A stretch of DNA of 41,926 nt, taken from the NCBI GenBank assembly GCA_016284875.1, contig JAEEPS010000021.1, forward strand, positions 1 to 41,926, in the 5' to 3' direction. Each line of letters opens with the position of its first letter. Position 1 is the first letter of the stretch. This DNA is from Salinivirgaceae bacterium (GTDB taxonomy: Bacteria > Bacteroidota > Bacteroidia > Bacteroidales > SZUA-534). Below the pieces are notes generated by a model. The model searched no databases and had not been told where the DNA came from. It saw only the letters and a program-made list of their open reading frames with translations. Position numbers and translations under genes: made by a program. Positions 33,645-41,926 of this stretch are shown in pieces.

Positions 33645-36152
33645 TTATTTCTTCGCTTTCACGCTAACCACCTGTCCCTTAACCGTTTCCACATCGTACT
33701 CATAGTATTTCCCCAACTCGGGTTGGCCGATGCTAGCCTTTTCCGACACAATCGGCTCTTTCACATCTGCCGACACAAGCAGCGCGTTCGGGCAAGTGCC
33801 TTCGGCGGGTTTCAGGCCAGCGCCTTCGAGTTCAACTGCCGAGCGGATTCGCAGTGTTCCGCCGATGGTCGATGTGATTTTTGCTGACGCCAGTTTGCCG
33901 CCATTCCAGTCCATATCAACCACAAATCCGCCGCGGGCGCACAAGCCGCTCACACTGCCGTCGGCCCAAACATCGGGCAGGGCGGGCAGAAGATGCACGG
34001 CGCCATCGTGGCTCTGCAGCAGCATTTCGGCCACACCAGCGCAGAATCCGAAGTTGCCGTCAATTTGGAAAGGCGGATGCGCGTCGAACAGATTGGCATA
34101 TGTGCGGCCGTTACCGCGCGTCATCCACGGGTTTCCGCCCGAAGGCAGCAGATTGAGCATATTGCAGATAATCCGATAAGCGTGATTGCCGTCGAGCAGG
34201 CGCGCCCAAAGGTTGATTTTCCAGCCGATAGACCAGCCCGTGGCCATATCGCCGCGCTGTGTGAGCGTGTTTTTGGCGGCTTCGAACAGTTGCGGCTGCT
34301 TGAACGGCGAAATCTGATTCGACGGATAAAGTCCGTACAAGTGCGACACGTGGCGGTGTTGGTCGGTCGGGTCGTCGGCGTCAACAAGCCACTCTTGCAG
34401 TTGGTTGTGCTGCCCAATCGCCATTGGCGCGATGCGGCCTAGAACGGTCTGCGCCGAATCGCGGAAAGCGGCATCAACACCGAGCACCGCCGAAGCCGCA
34501 ATTGCCTGATTCAGAACATCAAAAACAATTTGATTGTCCATCGTGCAGCCCGCCGTCATCGACGAGCCGTCGTTGGTGTAGCCGTGTTCGGGCGATGTCG
34601 AAGGCGTGGTCACCAGATAGCCCAGCGTGGGGTGCTCAACCATCGCCGTCATATAGAATCGGGCGCTCTCTTTCAATATGTTATAGTTGTCGGCAAGGAA
34701 TTTCTTGTCGCCAGTGAACAGATAGTGCTGCCAGATGTGCGTCGAGAGCCAACCGCCGCCGTTGGGCCACATTCCCCAGTAGGCGCCGTCAATCGGGCCC
34801 GTCACGCGCCAGATGTCGGTGTTGTGGTGAGCCACCCAGCCGTCGGCGTTGTACATCTGCCGAGCCGTGGCGCGGCCAGTCTGCGCAAGGTCGCCAATGA
34901 GCGAGAACAGCGGCTGATGGCATTCGCTCAAGTTGGTCACTTCGGCAGGCCAGTAGTTCATTTCAGCGTTGATGTTTATGGTGTATTTGCTGTCCCACGG
35001 CGCGTCAACCATATTGTTCCAGATGCCCTGCAGGTTGGCCGCCTGCCCGCCAGGCTGCGACGACGAGATGAGCAGATAGCGCCCGTATTGGAACATCAGC
35101 GCCACCATTGCTTGGTCGATGCCCTTGTTGAAGGCTTCCAGCCGACGGTCGGTCTCAATGGCCGAACTATCCGATTTTGGCAACTCAAGCCGCACGCGGT
35201 CGAATTGCTTTTTGTATGCCGATATATGATTGTCTAACAGTTGCTTATAATCTTTCTCAACGGCTTTCGTCAATGCCAATTCGGCCAATTCTTCGGCATT
35301 TCCGCTCACATCGTTGTAGTTCACAAAGTTGGTTGCCGACGCAATGAAGATGGTGGCCGATGTTGCGCCGCGAACCATCAGTTTGTTCTCGCCAGCCAGG
35401 TTGGTGCCGTCGCTTTTGATTGTAACTGCCAGATACGCACCAAGTTTCGCATCCACGCCTTCCTGCGACTTTCCGTCAATCTTGACAACCATTTTCACAT
35501 CTTCGGCGTCCTTGAAGCCGCCCGTGCCAACAGTAGTTGTCTTGTTGTCTTTCAATTCGATAGTGTTCGGCAGCGGGCAGTTGTGACTGATGTCGAAATT
35601 CAGCCACTTCCGTTGGTCCGACTCAATGCGCACAACTATCACATTATCAGTCAGTGAAGCGAATGCCGTGCGCGTGATGTTGGCGCCATTGGCCGCAAAC
35701 CGCGTGGTGGCTGTGGCATTGCTGATGTTCAGGTCGCGATAGTAGTTGCTAACATCTTGAATATCTGACATATCAATAAACAAACTGCCCAACGTCAGAT
35801 AGCCCATACCGTTCTGTCCTGTAAAGAAATTTTGGTTCACAACATCCTGTGCTTCAGCAAATTTGCCGTCAAAAATCAGTTTCCTGACCTTTGGCAGAGC
35901 CGCATTGGCCTTTTCAGGGATATTGTTGTGCGGACCGCCAGCCCAGAACGTCTCGTCGTTGAGTTGGATTTCCTCGTGCCCCGTGCCGCCGAAAACCATT
36001 CCGCCCTGATGCGAGTTGCCGATGGGCAGCGCTTCGGTCCAGGCCTTTGCAGGCTGCGAGTACCACAACTTAAGTTCTTCATTGTCAGCCTTGTTGCCGC
36101 ACGAGCAGACAACCGCGCCAACCATTAACGCTAATGCAAATTGTTTCTTCAT
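33645..36152 (-). CDS. Glycoside hydrolase family 95 (alpha-L-fucosidase type) lipoprotein
   Basis: 835 residues with a lipobox ([11 protein letters not shown]). The start [28 protein letters not shown] and [15 protein letters not shown] are typical of GH95. Catalytic-region motifs are present: [19 protein letters not shown] (the two Asn that position water), [10 protein letters not shown] (acidic residue), and [20 protein letters not shown] (Asp). GH95 enzymes release alpha-1,2-linked fucose from host glycans, and some act on alpha-L-galactose. As a lipoprotein it is periplasmic or surface-exposed. It fits foraging on mucin or plant glycans, as does the sialate O-acetylesterase nearby. It has its own terminator. 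Confidence 0.92.
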   Translation of the reverse strand: MKKQFALALMVGAVVCSCGNKADNEELKLWYSQPAKAWTEALPIGNSHQGGMVFGGTGHEEIQLNDETFWAGGPHNNIPEKANAALPKVRKLIFDGKFAEAQDVVNQNFFTGQNGMGYLTLGSLFIDMSDIQDVSNYYRDLNISNATATTRFAANGANITRTAFASLTDNVIVVRIESDQRKWLNFDISHNCPLPNTIELKDNKTTTVGTGGFKDAEDVKMVVKIDGKSQEGVDAKLGAYLAVTIKSDGTNLAGENKLMVRGATSATIFIASATNFVNYNDVSGNAEELAELALTKAVEKDYKQLLDNHISAYKKQFDRVRLELPKSDSSAIETDRRLEAFNKGIDQAMVALMFQYGRYLLISSSQPGGQAANLQGIWNNMVDAPWDSKYTININAEMNYWPAEVTNLSECHQPLFSLIGDLAQTGRATARQMYNADGWVAHHNTDIWRVTGPIDGAYWGMWPNGGGWLSTHIWQHYLFTGDKKFLADNYNILKESARFYMTAMVEHPTLGYLVTTPSTSPEHGYTNDGSSMTAGCTMDNQIVFDVLNQAIAASAVLGVDAAFRDSAQTVLGRIAPMAIGQHNQLQEWLVDADDPTDQHRHVSHLYGLYPSNQISPFKQPQLFEAAKNTLTQRGDMATGWSIGWKINLWARLLDGNHAYRIICNMLNLLPSGGNPWMTRGNGRTYANLFDAHPPFQIDGNFGFCAGVAEMLLQSHDGAVHLLPALPDVWADGSVSGLCARGGFVVDMDWNGGKLASAKITSTIGGTLRIRSAVELEGAGLKPAEGTCPNALLVSADVKEPIVSEKASIGQPELGKYYEYDVETVKGQVVSVKAKK

Positions 36153-36302
36153 ACAGAGTGTGTTTTGTTTTTGTAAATATATCTAAAAGTATTTTGTACT
36201 TTTATAAATATGGGGAAAATTTTGTGCGCGCTTTCCGCGAAAAGCACGCCTGCCGCTATCTTACAGCACAGAGCACCGTTTCGGGCAGCGTCCCCATAAG
36301 GG

Positions 36303-36599
36303 TTATGACTGAGAGTTTGCGGATTCTTCTTTTTCTTCTTCCTCTTCCTCTTTCTTCCTTTTAAACTTGGCTTTCAGCCGTTTAACGCCTTCCACGCCCA
36401 GGATTGTCAGGCCGCCGTATTGGCAGGTTTTGGCCAGGCCGAAAAGCACAACCCACAGCACGCCTTTGACTTGCGGCGACAGGAACGGAAAGGCCATCTG
36501 CGCAAACGACAGAATGTAGAACGGAATGCAAAGCAGCAGAATCACCACACCCGTCCTGAACGACAGCCCTTTAAGGAAGTTTTTTATCTTTTCCAACAT
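36303..36599 (-). CDS. Small membrane protein
   Basis: 98 residues from the ATG at 36599; the frame opens with TTG at 36605. Two hydrophobic segments are seen (GVVILLLCIPFYILSFAQMAF and GVLWVVLFGLAKTCQYGGLTIL), then a basic stretch and an unusual run of nine Glu/Lys-type residues (KKEEEEEEKEE). It resembles a small inner-membrane protein found in other Bacteroidales; function is not known. Confidence 0.65.
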   Translation of the reverse strand: MLEKIKNFLKGLSFRTGVVILLLCIPFYILSFAQMAFPFLSPQVKGVLWVVLFGLAKTCQYGGLTILGVEGVKRLKAKFKRKKEEEEEEKEESANSQS

Positions 36600-36618
36600 T
36601 TTCAATCGCGTGTTTCGG

Positions 36619-36626
36619 CAAATATA
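36619..36626 (-). promoter_or_regulatory. -7 box for the small membrane protein
   Basis: On the minus strand TATATTTG, an exact TAnnTTTG, lies 19 nt before the ATG at 36599. A TTG 17 nt further upstream (36646-36644) could be the -33 element. Confidence 0.45.
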
Positions 36627-36775
36627 TCAATCTTCCAGCCATCCAAAATTGAGTTGCCGCTTTGGCTGCACTTGGCTCAAACCATTGCTGACAACTAAAT
36701 GTTTAACCTGCTCATTAACAATTCAATTATCAAACAGCCACACTACTCAACAACTATTCTCTCCCGAAGCAAGTA

Positions 36776-37870
36776 TTATTTTTGTTCTTCCGTTCCAACT
36801 ATTACGTCGTTAGCATAGAAGGTATCTCCTCCCGCCAATTTGACGATAGTGTATGTCATTTTTGATTCGGGCGAAACGCTTTTCGATACAAGTTTTGTAT
36901 ATCCGTTGACGGTTGCAAAAATATCACCAACTTTTATCTGCAGCACTTTTTCGTAATTCTTGTAGTTGGCTGTTTTTGCCGGATTTGACGATGCCCATCC
37001 CTGCTCTGTCAAAAACGGATGGTCATCGGTTGCCGTAATTTTCTTGCCGCCTTCAAAAACGTAGGTCACAAGATTTTTATGCGATACCGCAGCGGTTTTC
37101 TCAACAGTGGCCGTCACTTTTTTACCGGTTATAATATTGTAACTCACCACTTTGTCGCCCTCCTTTATATCTTCGATGTTTTTGAGCGAATTGTCGGCAA
37201 GCAAAATTTTTGTTCCTGCGGCAAAACAATGCACATCAATGCCATCGAAATAAACCTCAGACAAAACCGTATCGTCGTACTTGTCGCCTTTGTAAACCTC
37301 CATGATTTCAAACTTCATGGTCCATTCAACACTATCGTTGAGCGGCTCTATTTTAAAGGTTTGGTCGCTGCGGCTATCCTCGAGGTTGAGAATTGCAAAT
37401 GGCTTATCGTTCACATAAACTTTCAACCGCTTTACGCGCGAATTGTTTTTCCAAGCCACCTGACTTTTAACATATCCGTTAACTACATGTATCTCAGTGA
37501 TTCGGGAGCAGTTAGCCTGAAAAGTGTATTTAACCCACTCTCCTACGCCGTAACCCGGAACACCTTCCACCCACGGAGTATTATAAAACAAATCATGAAG
37601 ATTTTTTTCCTCATAGTTATTGTTGCCCTGGCTTTTCAAATGGCTCGATGCCTCAATTTTCTCTGGGTAACCCGTTCCGCAATACCACGAGCAGCCTTCA
37701 CCGAAAATATCCCAGTAGCTTTCATACATCTCGTTGTCTTCGGCTTTCCAATTCTTTGCTGCCTCATCAGTCAGATAAATTTTTTCTTCTTCAGGATAAA
37801 GTTCTTTAAATTGTGCCTTACCGATAAATGAGACAATCAAAAGTGCCAATGTAAAAAATGTTTTCCGCAT
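36776..37870 (-). CDS. Secreted discoidin-like/Hint-domain protein
   Basis: 364 residues from the ATG at 37870; an ATG at 37882 would add four residues. A signal peptide (MRKTFFTLALLIVSFIGKAQ) is followed by a beta-sandwich of the NADase-type glycan-binding or discoidin kind (NLHDLFYNTPWVEGVPGYGVGEWVKYTF, ITEIHVVNGYVKS, NSRVKRLKVYVND). A Hint domain begins at HCFAAGTKILLADNSLKNIEDI (C215), with the block-B motif TDDH (T281-H284). It ends FYANDVIVG where Hint domains normally have a terminal His-Asn. The first Cys is thus kept but the splicing Asn is absent, which favours Hedgehog-like N-terminal cleavage over splicing. Confidence 0.8.
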   Translation of the reverse strand: MRKTFFTLALLIVSFIGKAQFKELYPEEEKIYLTDEAAKNWKAEDNEMYESYWDIFGEGCSWYCGTGYPEKIEASSHLKSQGNNNYEEKNLHDLFYNTPWVEGVPGYGVGEWVKYTFQANCSRITEIHVVNGYVKSQVAWKNNSRVKRLKVYVNDKPFAILNLEDSRSDQTFKIEPLNDSVEWTMKFEIMEVYKGDKYDDTVLSEVYFDGIDVHCFAAGTKILLADNSLKNIEDIKEGDKVVSYNIITGKKVTATVEKTAAVSHKNLVTYVFEGGKKITATDDHPFLTEQGWASSNPAKTANYKNYEKVLQIKVGDIFATVNGYTKLVSKSVSPESKMTYTIVKLAGGDTFYANDVIVGTEEQK

Positions 37871-38074
37871 AATAAATATCATATTCTTAAATTGTTACAC
37901 TATGTTCAATTGTATAATTGACAAAAAACAACGCAAGTTAAAAAACATACGTGAAAAACAAGTCCGATGGGCAAAAACAATGCATTTACGTCAATAAAAG
38001 AAATCTATAACGTTTGGCCGCCGCTCAGGCAACAATCCGCAACAGCAAATAATCTTAACGATTTGCAATATGAG

Positions 38075-38105
38075 AAAGCCCGACTCAAAAAGTCGGGCTT
38101 TTTTG
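38075..38105 (+). terminator. Strong orphan terminator
   Basis: AAGCCCGACT (38076-38085), loop CAAAA, then AGTCGGGCTT (38091-38100) followed by T's. It is oriented for plus-strand transcription, yet no plus-strand gene lies upstream within this intergenic region. Confidence 0.85.
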
Positions 38106-38198
38106 TTTTGGTGCGGATTTAGGAACCGCAAAAAATGATTGAGTTTTATAATAAAAATCGTTGTATATTTATGATTAATAATTAATTATCGCTTACAG

Positions 38199-38237
38199 GT
38201 TTTACATAATGCAAATTATATGACCTTAAAAACTTAA
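38199..38237 (+). repeat. Direct repeat, copy A
   Basis: Begins GTTTTACATAATGCAAATTA. It matches copy B at 38388 at about 32 of the first 38 positions, exactly 189 bp (63 codons) apart. Confidence 0.65.
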
Positions 38238-38398
38238 ATTGGGTAACACAAGGTAAATTATTGAGGGTTGATGAAAAAGAAAAAATCCAAACCTTAATAG
38301 ATATTCAGGGAATGACTTTCTCTGAGCCTACTTATTTAGATTTAGATTCAGTGGCAAATATAATAAAAGATTTTGATAATCCGCCACGTTTTACATAA
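38210..38398 (+). pseudogene. ORF remnant between direct repeats
   Basis: An open stretch of 62 codons without a start reads KNLNWVTQGKLLRVDEKEK, then IQTLIDIQGMTFSEPTYLDL and DSVANIIKDFDNPPRFT. It has protein-like composition and ends at a TAA in copy B of the repeat. The TAA in copy A sits just before it in the same frame. It looks like the C-terminal piece of a lost gene whose end was duplicated; the family is not recognised. Confidence 0.45.
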
Positions 38399-38426
38399 CG
38401 CAGATTATAAAACCTTAAAACCCTAT
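38388..38426 (+). repeat. Direct repeat, copy B
   Basis: Begins GTTTTACATAACGCAGATTA. It is the downstream partner of the repeat at 38199. Confidence 0.65.
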
Positions 38427-38431
38427 AAATC

Positions 38432-38462
38432 AAAAAAAAAAGAAAGCGTCACCACTTTCCTT
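38432..38462 (-). terminator. Terminator of the sialate O-acetylesterase gene
   Basis: On the minus strand AAGGAAAG pairs with CTTTCTTT (8 bp with one G-T pair, loop 8 nt), within a run of T's. Confidence 0.65.
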
Positions 38463-38486
38463 TTTCTGTCTAATCAGCCGCGCCAA

Positions 38487-40466
38487 TTACCAGCACTTTG
38501 TGCTTTGGAACGACGATGCGGGAAGGCCCGCGCCGTTGTAGAGCGTGGCTTGGTCAACGCAGTCGTTCCAAAGGTAGCGCACCGATGCGGGGGCGGCAAC
38601 CTTGTCGGATGTCACCTTCACCTTTCCGTCTTCGATTACCGCTGTGGCGGGATAGTATTTGCCGTCTTTGCCAGCAATCTCAAAATCTTTGAGTTCGCCG
38701 CCTTTGGCGTTCAGACCTTCACCGTAGTCGAAACTCAGGTAGATGGCTTTTCCATTGATTTCCTGACTCTTGAACAGCGGGCCGCTGCAAACAACGTCTT
38801 TGCCGTAGATGTTCTTAAACGCCCACAGCGCAAGGCGGTTGCCCACTTCAACCTTGTTGGCGGGGTGAATATTCTTGTTGTTGCCGATGTCGATGGTCGA
38901 AGCCATTCCCGAGTTGGCCACCGACAGCGATACGCGCTGAGCCTCGCGGATTTCTTCAGAGTGGCCGTTGGTGCCGTAGTCGTAGGGTGCAATCTGCACG
39001 TAGTAGAACGGGAAATCGCCCTGAGCCCACTTTTCGCGCCAAGCCTTAATCATTAGCGGGAACGTGCGGGTGTATTCCTCGGCGTGCCCCACGTTGGCCT
39101 CACCCTGATACCAGATGGCGCCTGCCATTGCGTAGCCTGCAAACGGCGCCACCATTGCGTTGTAAAGGCAAGTCGGCGTCATTTCGCTCAAATCGATGGG
39201 GCTAATCGGGCGTTGGAAAAATTCCATTGACTGTATGTCGAATTTGTAGAGTTTACCTTTCGACAGTTCAGCCACGGGCAGATATTTCCAACTTCCAGCA
39301 AGCGACACGGCGGCTTTTTCGTTATCCTTCGCGTAGCACTTCATTTTCGCGGGGTTGCCGTAGAGTCCGCCGCCGCCCATATTGTCGGTAACGCGGACGG
39401 CAATAACAGCCTTGCCAGCCTTAACCTTCTCGGCGGGAACGGTGTAAACGCGGTCGGCCTGATAGTTGTTGGTGCGGCCGATGGGTTCGCCGTTGAAGAA
39501 AGTCTCGTCGCCGTCGTCGATCGCGCCAAGCGATACCACGAGTTCCTTGCCAGCCATTGCAGCGCTGATTTTTATGGTTTTACGGAACCACACAATGCCG
39601 TCGAAGGCGCGCACCTCGTTGTTGTTTTCCCAAAGTGTGGGGACGTTCATTGAGTGCCATTTGCTGTCGTCGAAATCGGGTTTTGCCAGGTCGCCGTCGC
39701 CAAGGTCGGGACGGGGGAATGTCGGCACCGACTGCTTCTGAGCGAGCCAACTGTTGCGTTTCTCGATGATTGGCGAACTTGCCTCAATGTTTTTTGCAAT
39801 CTGACTGTATTCGGGCACGTTTTTGATATATTCTTGCGGAATCCAACTCTCGACAGGCGTTCCGCCCCACGACGAGTTGATGATGCCCACAGGCACACCA
39901 AGTTCGGCGTTGAGTTTTTTGGCAAAATAGTAGCACGTTGCGCCAAACTGCGGCGTGTTTTTCGGCGAAGCGGCCTTCCACTCGCCACCCGCCACGTTTT
40001 CCTCTTTAAAACTTGTGTTGCGCTCAGCCATAAAGATGCGGATGTCGTTGTTGGTGCTGTTGGCAATATCCTCAGGGCCGTTCATAATGGTGCCGTACGG
40101 GAAACCGCTCATAGGCATTTCCATATTGCTCTGTCCCGATGCGAACCAAACCTCGCCAATCAGCACATTGTTGATGTAGACGGTGTTCTTGCCGTTGATA
40201 ATCAACGCGTAAGGTCCGCCGAACGATGGCGTCGCCACATTCACCTTCCAAGTTCCGTCGGCTGCGGCTTCGGCAGTGACGGTCTTGTTGTCCCACGTGT
40301 TCGACACTGTGATTTTCTCGCCAGGCTCGGCAAATCCCCACACAGGGGCCGAAGTTTTTTGCTGCAAAACCATTCCGTCGGTAAATAGCGGCGGCATTTT
40401 GACGTCGGCAGTGGCGCAGGCAGCAAACGCAGCCACAGCCGTCAGTGTAAGAATCGCCTTTTTCAT
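38487..40466 (-). CDS. Sialate O-acetylesterase (SGNH family)
   Basis: 659 residues from the ATG at 40466. The frame runs on to 40514, but MKKAILTLTAVAAFAACATADV is the proper signal peptide. The SGNH nucleophile is in ASGQSNMEMP, with GIINSSWGGTPVESWIP and AIWYQGEANVG following. The final Asp/His lies in STIDIGNNKNIHPANKVEVGNRLALWA. A galactose-binding-like insert lies between (WFRKTIKISAA, ETFFNGEPIG). The enzyme removes O-acetyl groups from sialic acids or plant glycans so that sialidases can act. Together with the GH95 it suggests use of decorated host or plant glycans. It has its own terminator. Confidence 0.9.
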   Translation of the reverse strand: MKKAILTLTAVAAFAACATADVKMPPLFTDGMVLQQKTSAPVWGFAEPGEKITVSNTWDNKTVTAEAAADGTWKVNVATPSFGGPYALIINGKNTVYINNVLIGEVWFASGQSNMEMPMSGFPYGTIMNGPEDIANSTNNDIRIFMAERNTSFKEENVAGGEWKAASPKNTPQFGATCYYFAKKLNAELGVPVGIINSSWGGTPVESWIPQEYIKNVPEYSQIAKNIEASSPIIEKRNSWLAQKQSVPTFPRPDLGDGDLAKPDFDDSKWHSMNVPTLWENNNEVRAFDGIVWFRKTIKISAAMAGKELVVSLGAIDDGDETFFNGEPIGRTNNYQADRVYTVPAEKVKAGKAVIAVRVTDNMGGGGLYGNPAKMKCYAKDNEKAAVSLAGSWKYLPVAELSKGKLYKFDIQSMEFFQRPISPIDLSEMTPTCLYNAMVAPFAGYAMAGAIWYQGEANVGHAEEYTRTFPLMIKAWREKWAQGDFPFYYVQIAPYDYGTNGHSEEIREAQRVSLSVANSGMASTIDIGNNKNIHPANKVEVGNRLALWAFKNIYGKDVVCSGPLFKSQEINGKAIYLSFDYGEGLNAKGGELKDFEIAGKDGKYYPATAVIEDGKVKVTSDKVAAPASVRYLWNDCVDQATLYNGAGLPASSFQSTKCW

Positions 40467-40609
40467 TGTGATGATGTTTTTATAATTCAAATGCAAGATA
40501 TAACGTTTTCGCAAACGTTGGAATCATTTGCTTTCTTTAATCGCTTTCGCGGATATTCTGACACATAAACTTCTATCACAATCGTGAAAACGGCCATAAC
40601 AGATTCTGC

Positions 40610-40639
40610 TTGCAGATTTGGTTTAGTTGCCTAAATTTG
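40610..40639 (+). promoter_or_regulatory. Promoter of the membrane protein at 40672
   Basis: TTG at 40610-40612, 19 nt, then TAAATTTG at 40632-40639, an exact TAnnTTTG. The ATG follows 32 nt later. Confidence 0.6.
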
Positions 40640-40671
40640 AACTGCATTTATTTCACATTAAAACAAGATTT

Positions 40672-41313
40672 ATGGCAATGGCAAGTTCGCAAGTATGGCT
40701 GAAAAGAATCAGGAACATTATCGGGTTTATGGGTATGATACTTCCCTGGATAGCGCTGTTTGGCGCGTATATGGTGTCGAAATCAGTCTGCATACCAAGC
40801 GCTTTTTGGGATAACCTTTCCATTTCCGCCACATACTACATTACGCCCGCTCTCACTGGCATTCTGACAACGGCCGCAGTTGTGCTAATGTGCTACGACG
40901 GCTACGAGTTGAAAGACGACATTGTTACCACCTTGTCTGGCGTGTGCGGACTAATGATTGTGCTGTTTCCCTGCAACTGCGCCGTTTCGCCCGAAAGGGT
41001 TGGATTGTTTCAGTTGTCCGCAAATGTGTCGCACATAATCCATTGTGTGTCTGCGGTTTGCTTCTTTTTGCTGCTTGCCTACAACAGTCTGTTTCTGTTT
41101 ACTGAAGGCGCAGAAAACCCGACCAAACAAAAGAAGACGAGAAACACAATCTATCGGGTCTGCGGCGTTGGAATGCTGGTGGCCTTAATCCTAATGCCCT
41201 TGCCCATAAAGTTTTACGCAAAGACATTTATTGTTGAGACAATCGCACTCACCTTCTTCGGCATAAGTTGGCTTGTGAAAGGACAAGTTTTTGGGCTTTT
41301 TGCGGATAAATAG
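40672..41313 (+). CDS. Six-helix membrane protein, unknown function
   Basis: 213 residues from the ATG at 40672; the frame opens with TTG at 40627, upstream of or inside the promoter. About six hydrophobic segments are seen (IIGFMGMILPWIALFGAYMV, YYITPALTGILTTAAVVLMCY, TTLSGVCGLMIVLFPC, IIHCVSAVCFFLLLAYNSLF, VCGVGMLVALILMPLPI, IVETIALTFFGISWLV). The phrase NLSISATYYITPALTGILTTAAVVLMCYDGYELKDDIVTTLSG recalls membrane proteins with a SISxYY motif between the first helices. Function is unknown. Confidence 0.65.
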   Translation: MAMASSQVWLKRIRNIIGFMGMILPWIALFGAYMVSKSVCIPSAFWDNLSISATYYITPALTGILTTAAVVLMCYDGYELKDDIVTTLSGVCGLMIVLFPCNCAVSPERVGLFQLSANVSHIIHCVSAVCFFLLLAYNSLFLFTEGAENPTKQKKTRNTIYRVCGVGMLVALILMPLPIKFYAKTFIVETIALTFFGISWLVKGQVFGLFADK

Positions 41314-41378
41314 TGGTTTTGAATAATGAACCAACGATTTATCAGATAATATTTTTAACAAATAAAAGAATCAACAAA

Positions 41379-41926
41379 ATGATAGAAACCCTTTTTTGCG
41401 ATTTAAAGAAACTTTATGTTGAACTTGGTGAGAAAATTGCTAATTATACAAAAACTAAAGTCTCTCCATTAGTTCCCCATTGGGGTAACATGTTCCCACG
41501 AGAATCTAACACTGGGATTTTATTTGTTGGACGCGCAACGAATGGCAGTTCGACGGAAGGAAATTATATGGATCAACTTGAAAAAGCGTTTGAGCCAAAA
41601 CATTATCATGATATAGAATGGGTAGAAAGTAGAAAAATGTATAAAAAATCAGCATTCTGGCGCGTGATTAGAGGTGTTGCTTTAGAATTGTATCCAGATA
41701 AGAAATGGTTTGACCATATTGCATGGAGCGACATCTACAAAATAGCTCCATCGAAAAAGGGTAATCCAGACAATGAACTGAAAAAACTACAGAAATCAAA
41801 ATGTTTGGAAATATTAAAAGCAGAAATCGATGTCCTTTCACCAGAATGCGTTATTCTTTTCGTGGGTGATTGGAAAGAAGGTTTCCTATACGAACTAAAT
41901 CATAAAAAGGAAACAAAATCTATTAA
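41379..41926 (+). CDS. Protein with uracil-DNA-glycosylase-like fold, 3'-truncated
   Basis: The ATG at 41379 opens a frame that runs off the window after 182 codons. Visible stretches are NTGILFVGRATNGS, AWSDIYKIAPSKKGNP, a helix with Q and CLEILKAEIDVLSPECVILFVG. A strand ending GRA, the W-x-D-I-Y-K strand, and a helix followed by PECVILFVG resemble the order in UDG-superfamily proteins. No catalytic residue can be assigned with confidence. Its base composition is AT-rich, unlike the gene before it. Confidence 0.5.
   Translation, partial: MIETLFCDLKKLYVELGEKIANYTKTKVSPLVPHWGNMFPRESNTGILFVGRATNGSSTEGNYMDQLEKAFEPKHYHDIEWVESRKMYKKSAFWRVIRGVALELYPDKKWFDHIAWSDIYKIAPSKKGNPDNELKKLQKSKCLEILKAEIDVLSPECVILFVGDWKEGFLYELNHKKETKSI

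Larger units (their letters stand above)
37883..38486. other. 604-base region without an intact gene
   Basis: It holds an orphan plus-strand terminator (38075-38105), an ORF remnant flanked by direct repeats (38199-38426) and the terminator of the sialate O-acetylesterase (38432-38462). A poor promoter-like pair (TTG at 37892, TATAATTG at 37913) could start a small RNA ending at the orphan terminator. The rest is AT-rich and shows nothing recognisable. Confidence 0.5.

Noticed and set aside
34530..35237. A 235-codon plus-strand frame opposite the GH95 gene
   Set aside because: It lies wholly inside the GH95 gene on the other strand and reads like mirrored GC-rich codons.
39654..40388. A 244-codon plus-strand frame opposite the sialate O-acetylesterase
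   Set aside because: It is antisense to a gene with clear catalytic motifs; no domain was seen in it.
1..41926. CRISPR arrays, rRNA, tRNA, insertion sequences, integrases
   Set aside because: None could be recognised by reading. A tRNA scan and repeat finder were not available, so small or divergent cases could be missed.

Overview
The window reads as a chromosomal segment of a member of Bacteroidota, most likely a gut- or rumen-associated Bacteroidales. The signs are: repeated -7 boxes of the form TAnnTTTG, a PorZ component of the type IX secretion system (T9SS), T9SS C-terminal sorting domains, many lipoproteins with a Cys-lipobox, and glycan-degrading enzymes (GH95 fucosidase, sialate O-acetylesterase). 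No tRNA, rRNA, CRISPR array, transposase or integrase was recognised.

Layout. 1-9570 is housekeeping and envelope biosynthesis: a 5'-truncated MltF-like lytic transglycosylase, a GT2 glycosyltransferase, mannose-6-phosphate isomerase, recO and porZ on the minus strand, yidD, a Gfo/Idh-like protein and a polyprenyl-phosphate sugar transferase. About 9640-26620 is an AT-richer accessory island. It opens with a membrane-anchored TPR sensor/HTH regulator on the minus strand. Divergent from it runs a secreted-protease operon: a small DUF3244-like protein, a papain-like lipoprotein, a beta-barrel protein, a clostripain (C11) and a small lipoprotein. Directly behind it lies a four-gene TIR cassette (two TIR-like DUF1863/ThsB-type proteins, one TIR, one small membrane protein), then a three-gene module of unknown function (18380-20517). 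A second protease operon follows: an S74-chaperone/T9SS protein, a META-like lipoprotein, a trypsin-like S1 protease, a lipoprotein and an M43 metalloprotease. 26653-41313 returns to core-like genes: a lipoprotein, a minus-strand GT2/sigma/rsmG/acidic-protein cluster, a CAP-OmpA protein, GH95, a Hint-domain protein and a sialate O-acetylesterase. A partial gene ends the window.

The most notable structure is the pair of protease operons. Each is preceded by the same control region: two palindromes with centres exactly 41 bp apart, a -33 TTG, 21 bp, and TATTTTTG. The second copy still carries a decayed copy of the first operon's leading gene, with a net 191-bp deletion and a frameshift. The promoter therefore appears to have been duplicated with its first gene and now probably serves a second set of proteases. 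The membrane-bound TPR-HTH protein beside the first copy is the natural candidate regulator. Each protease has a small secreted or lipoprotein neighbour that could be an inhibitor, chaperone or anchor. The TIR cassette between the two operons looks like an anti-phage or signalling system without a recognisable ThsA effector. The functional links are inference; the repeats, motifs and gene order are read directly from the sequence.
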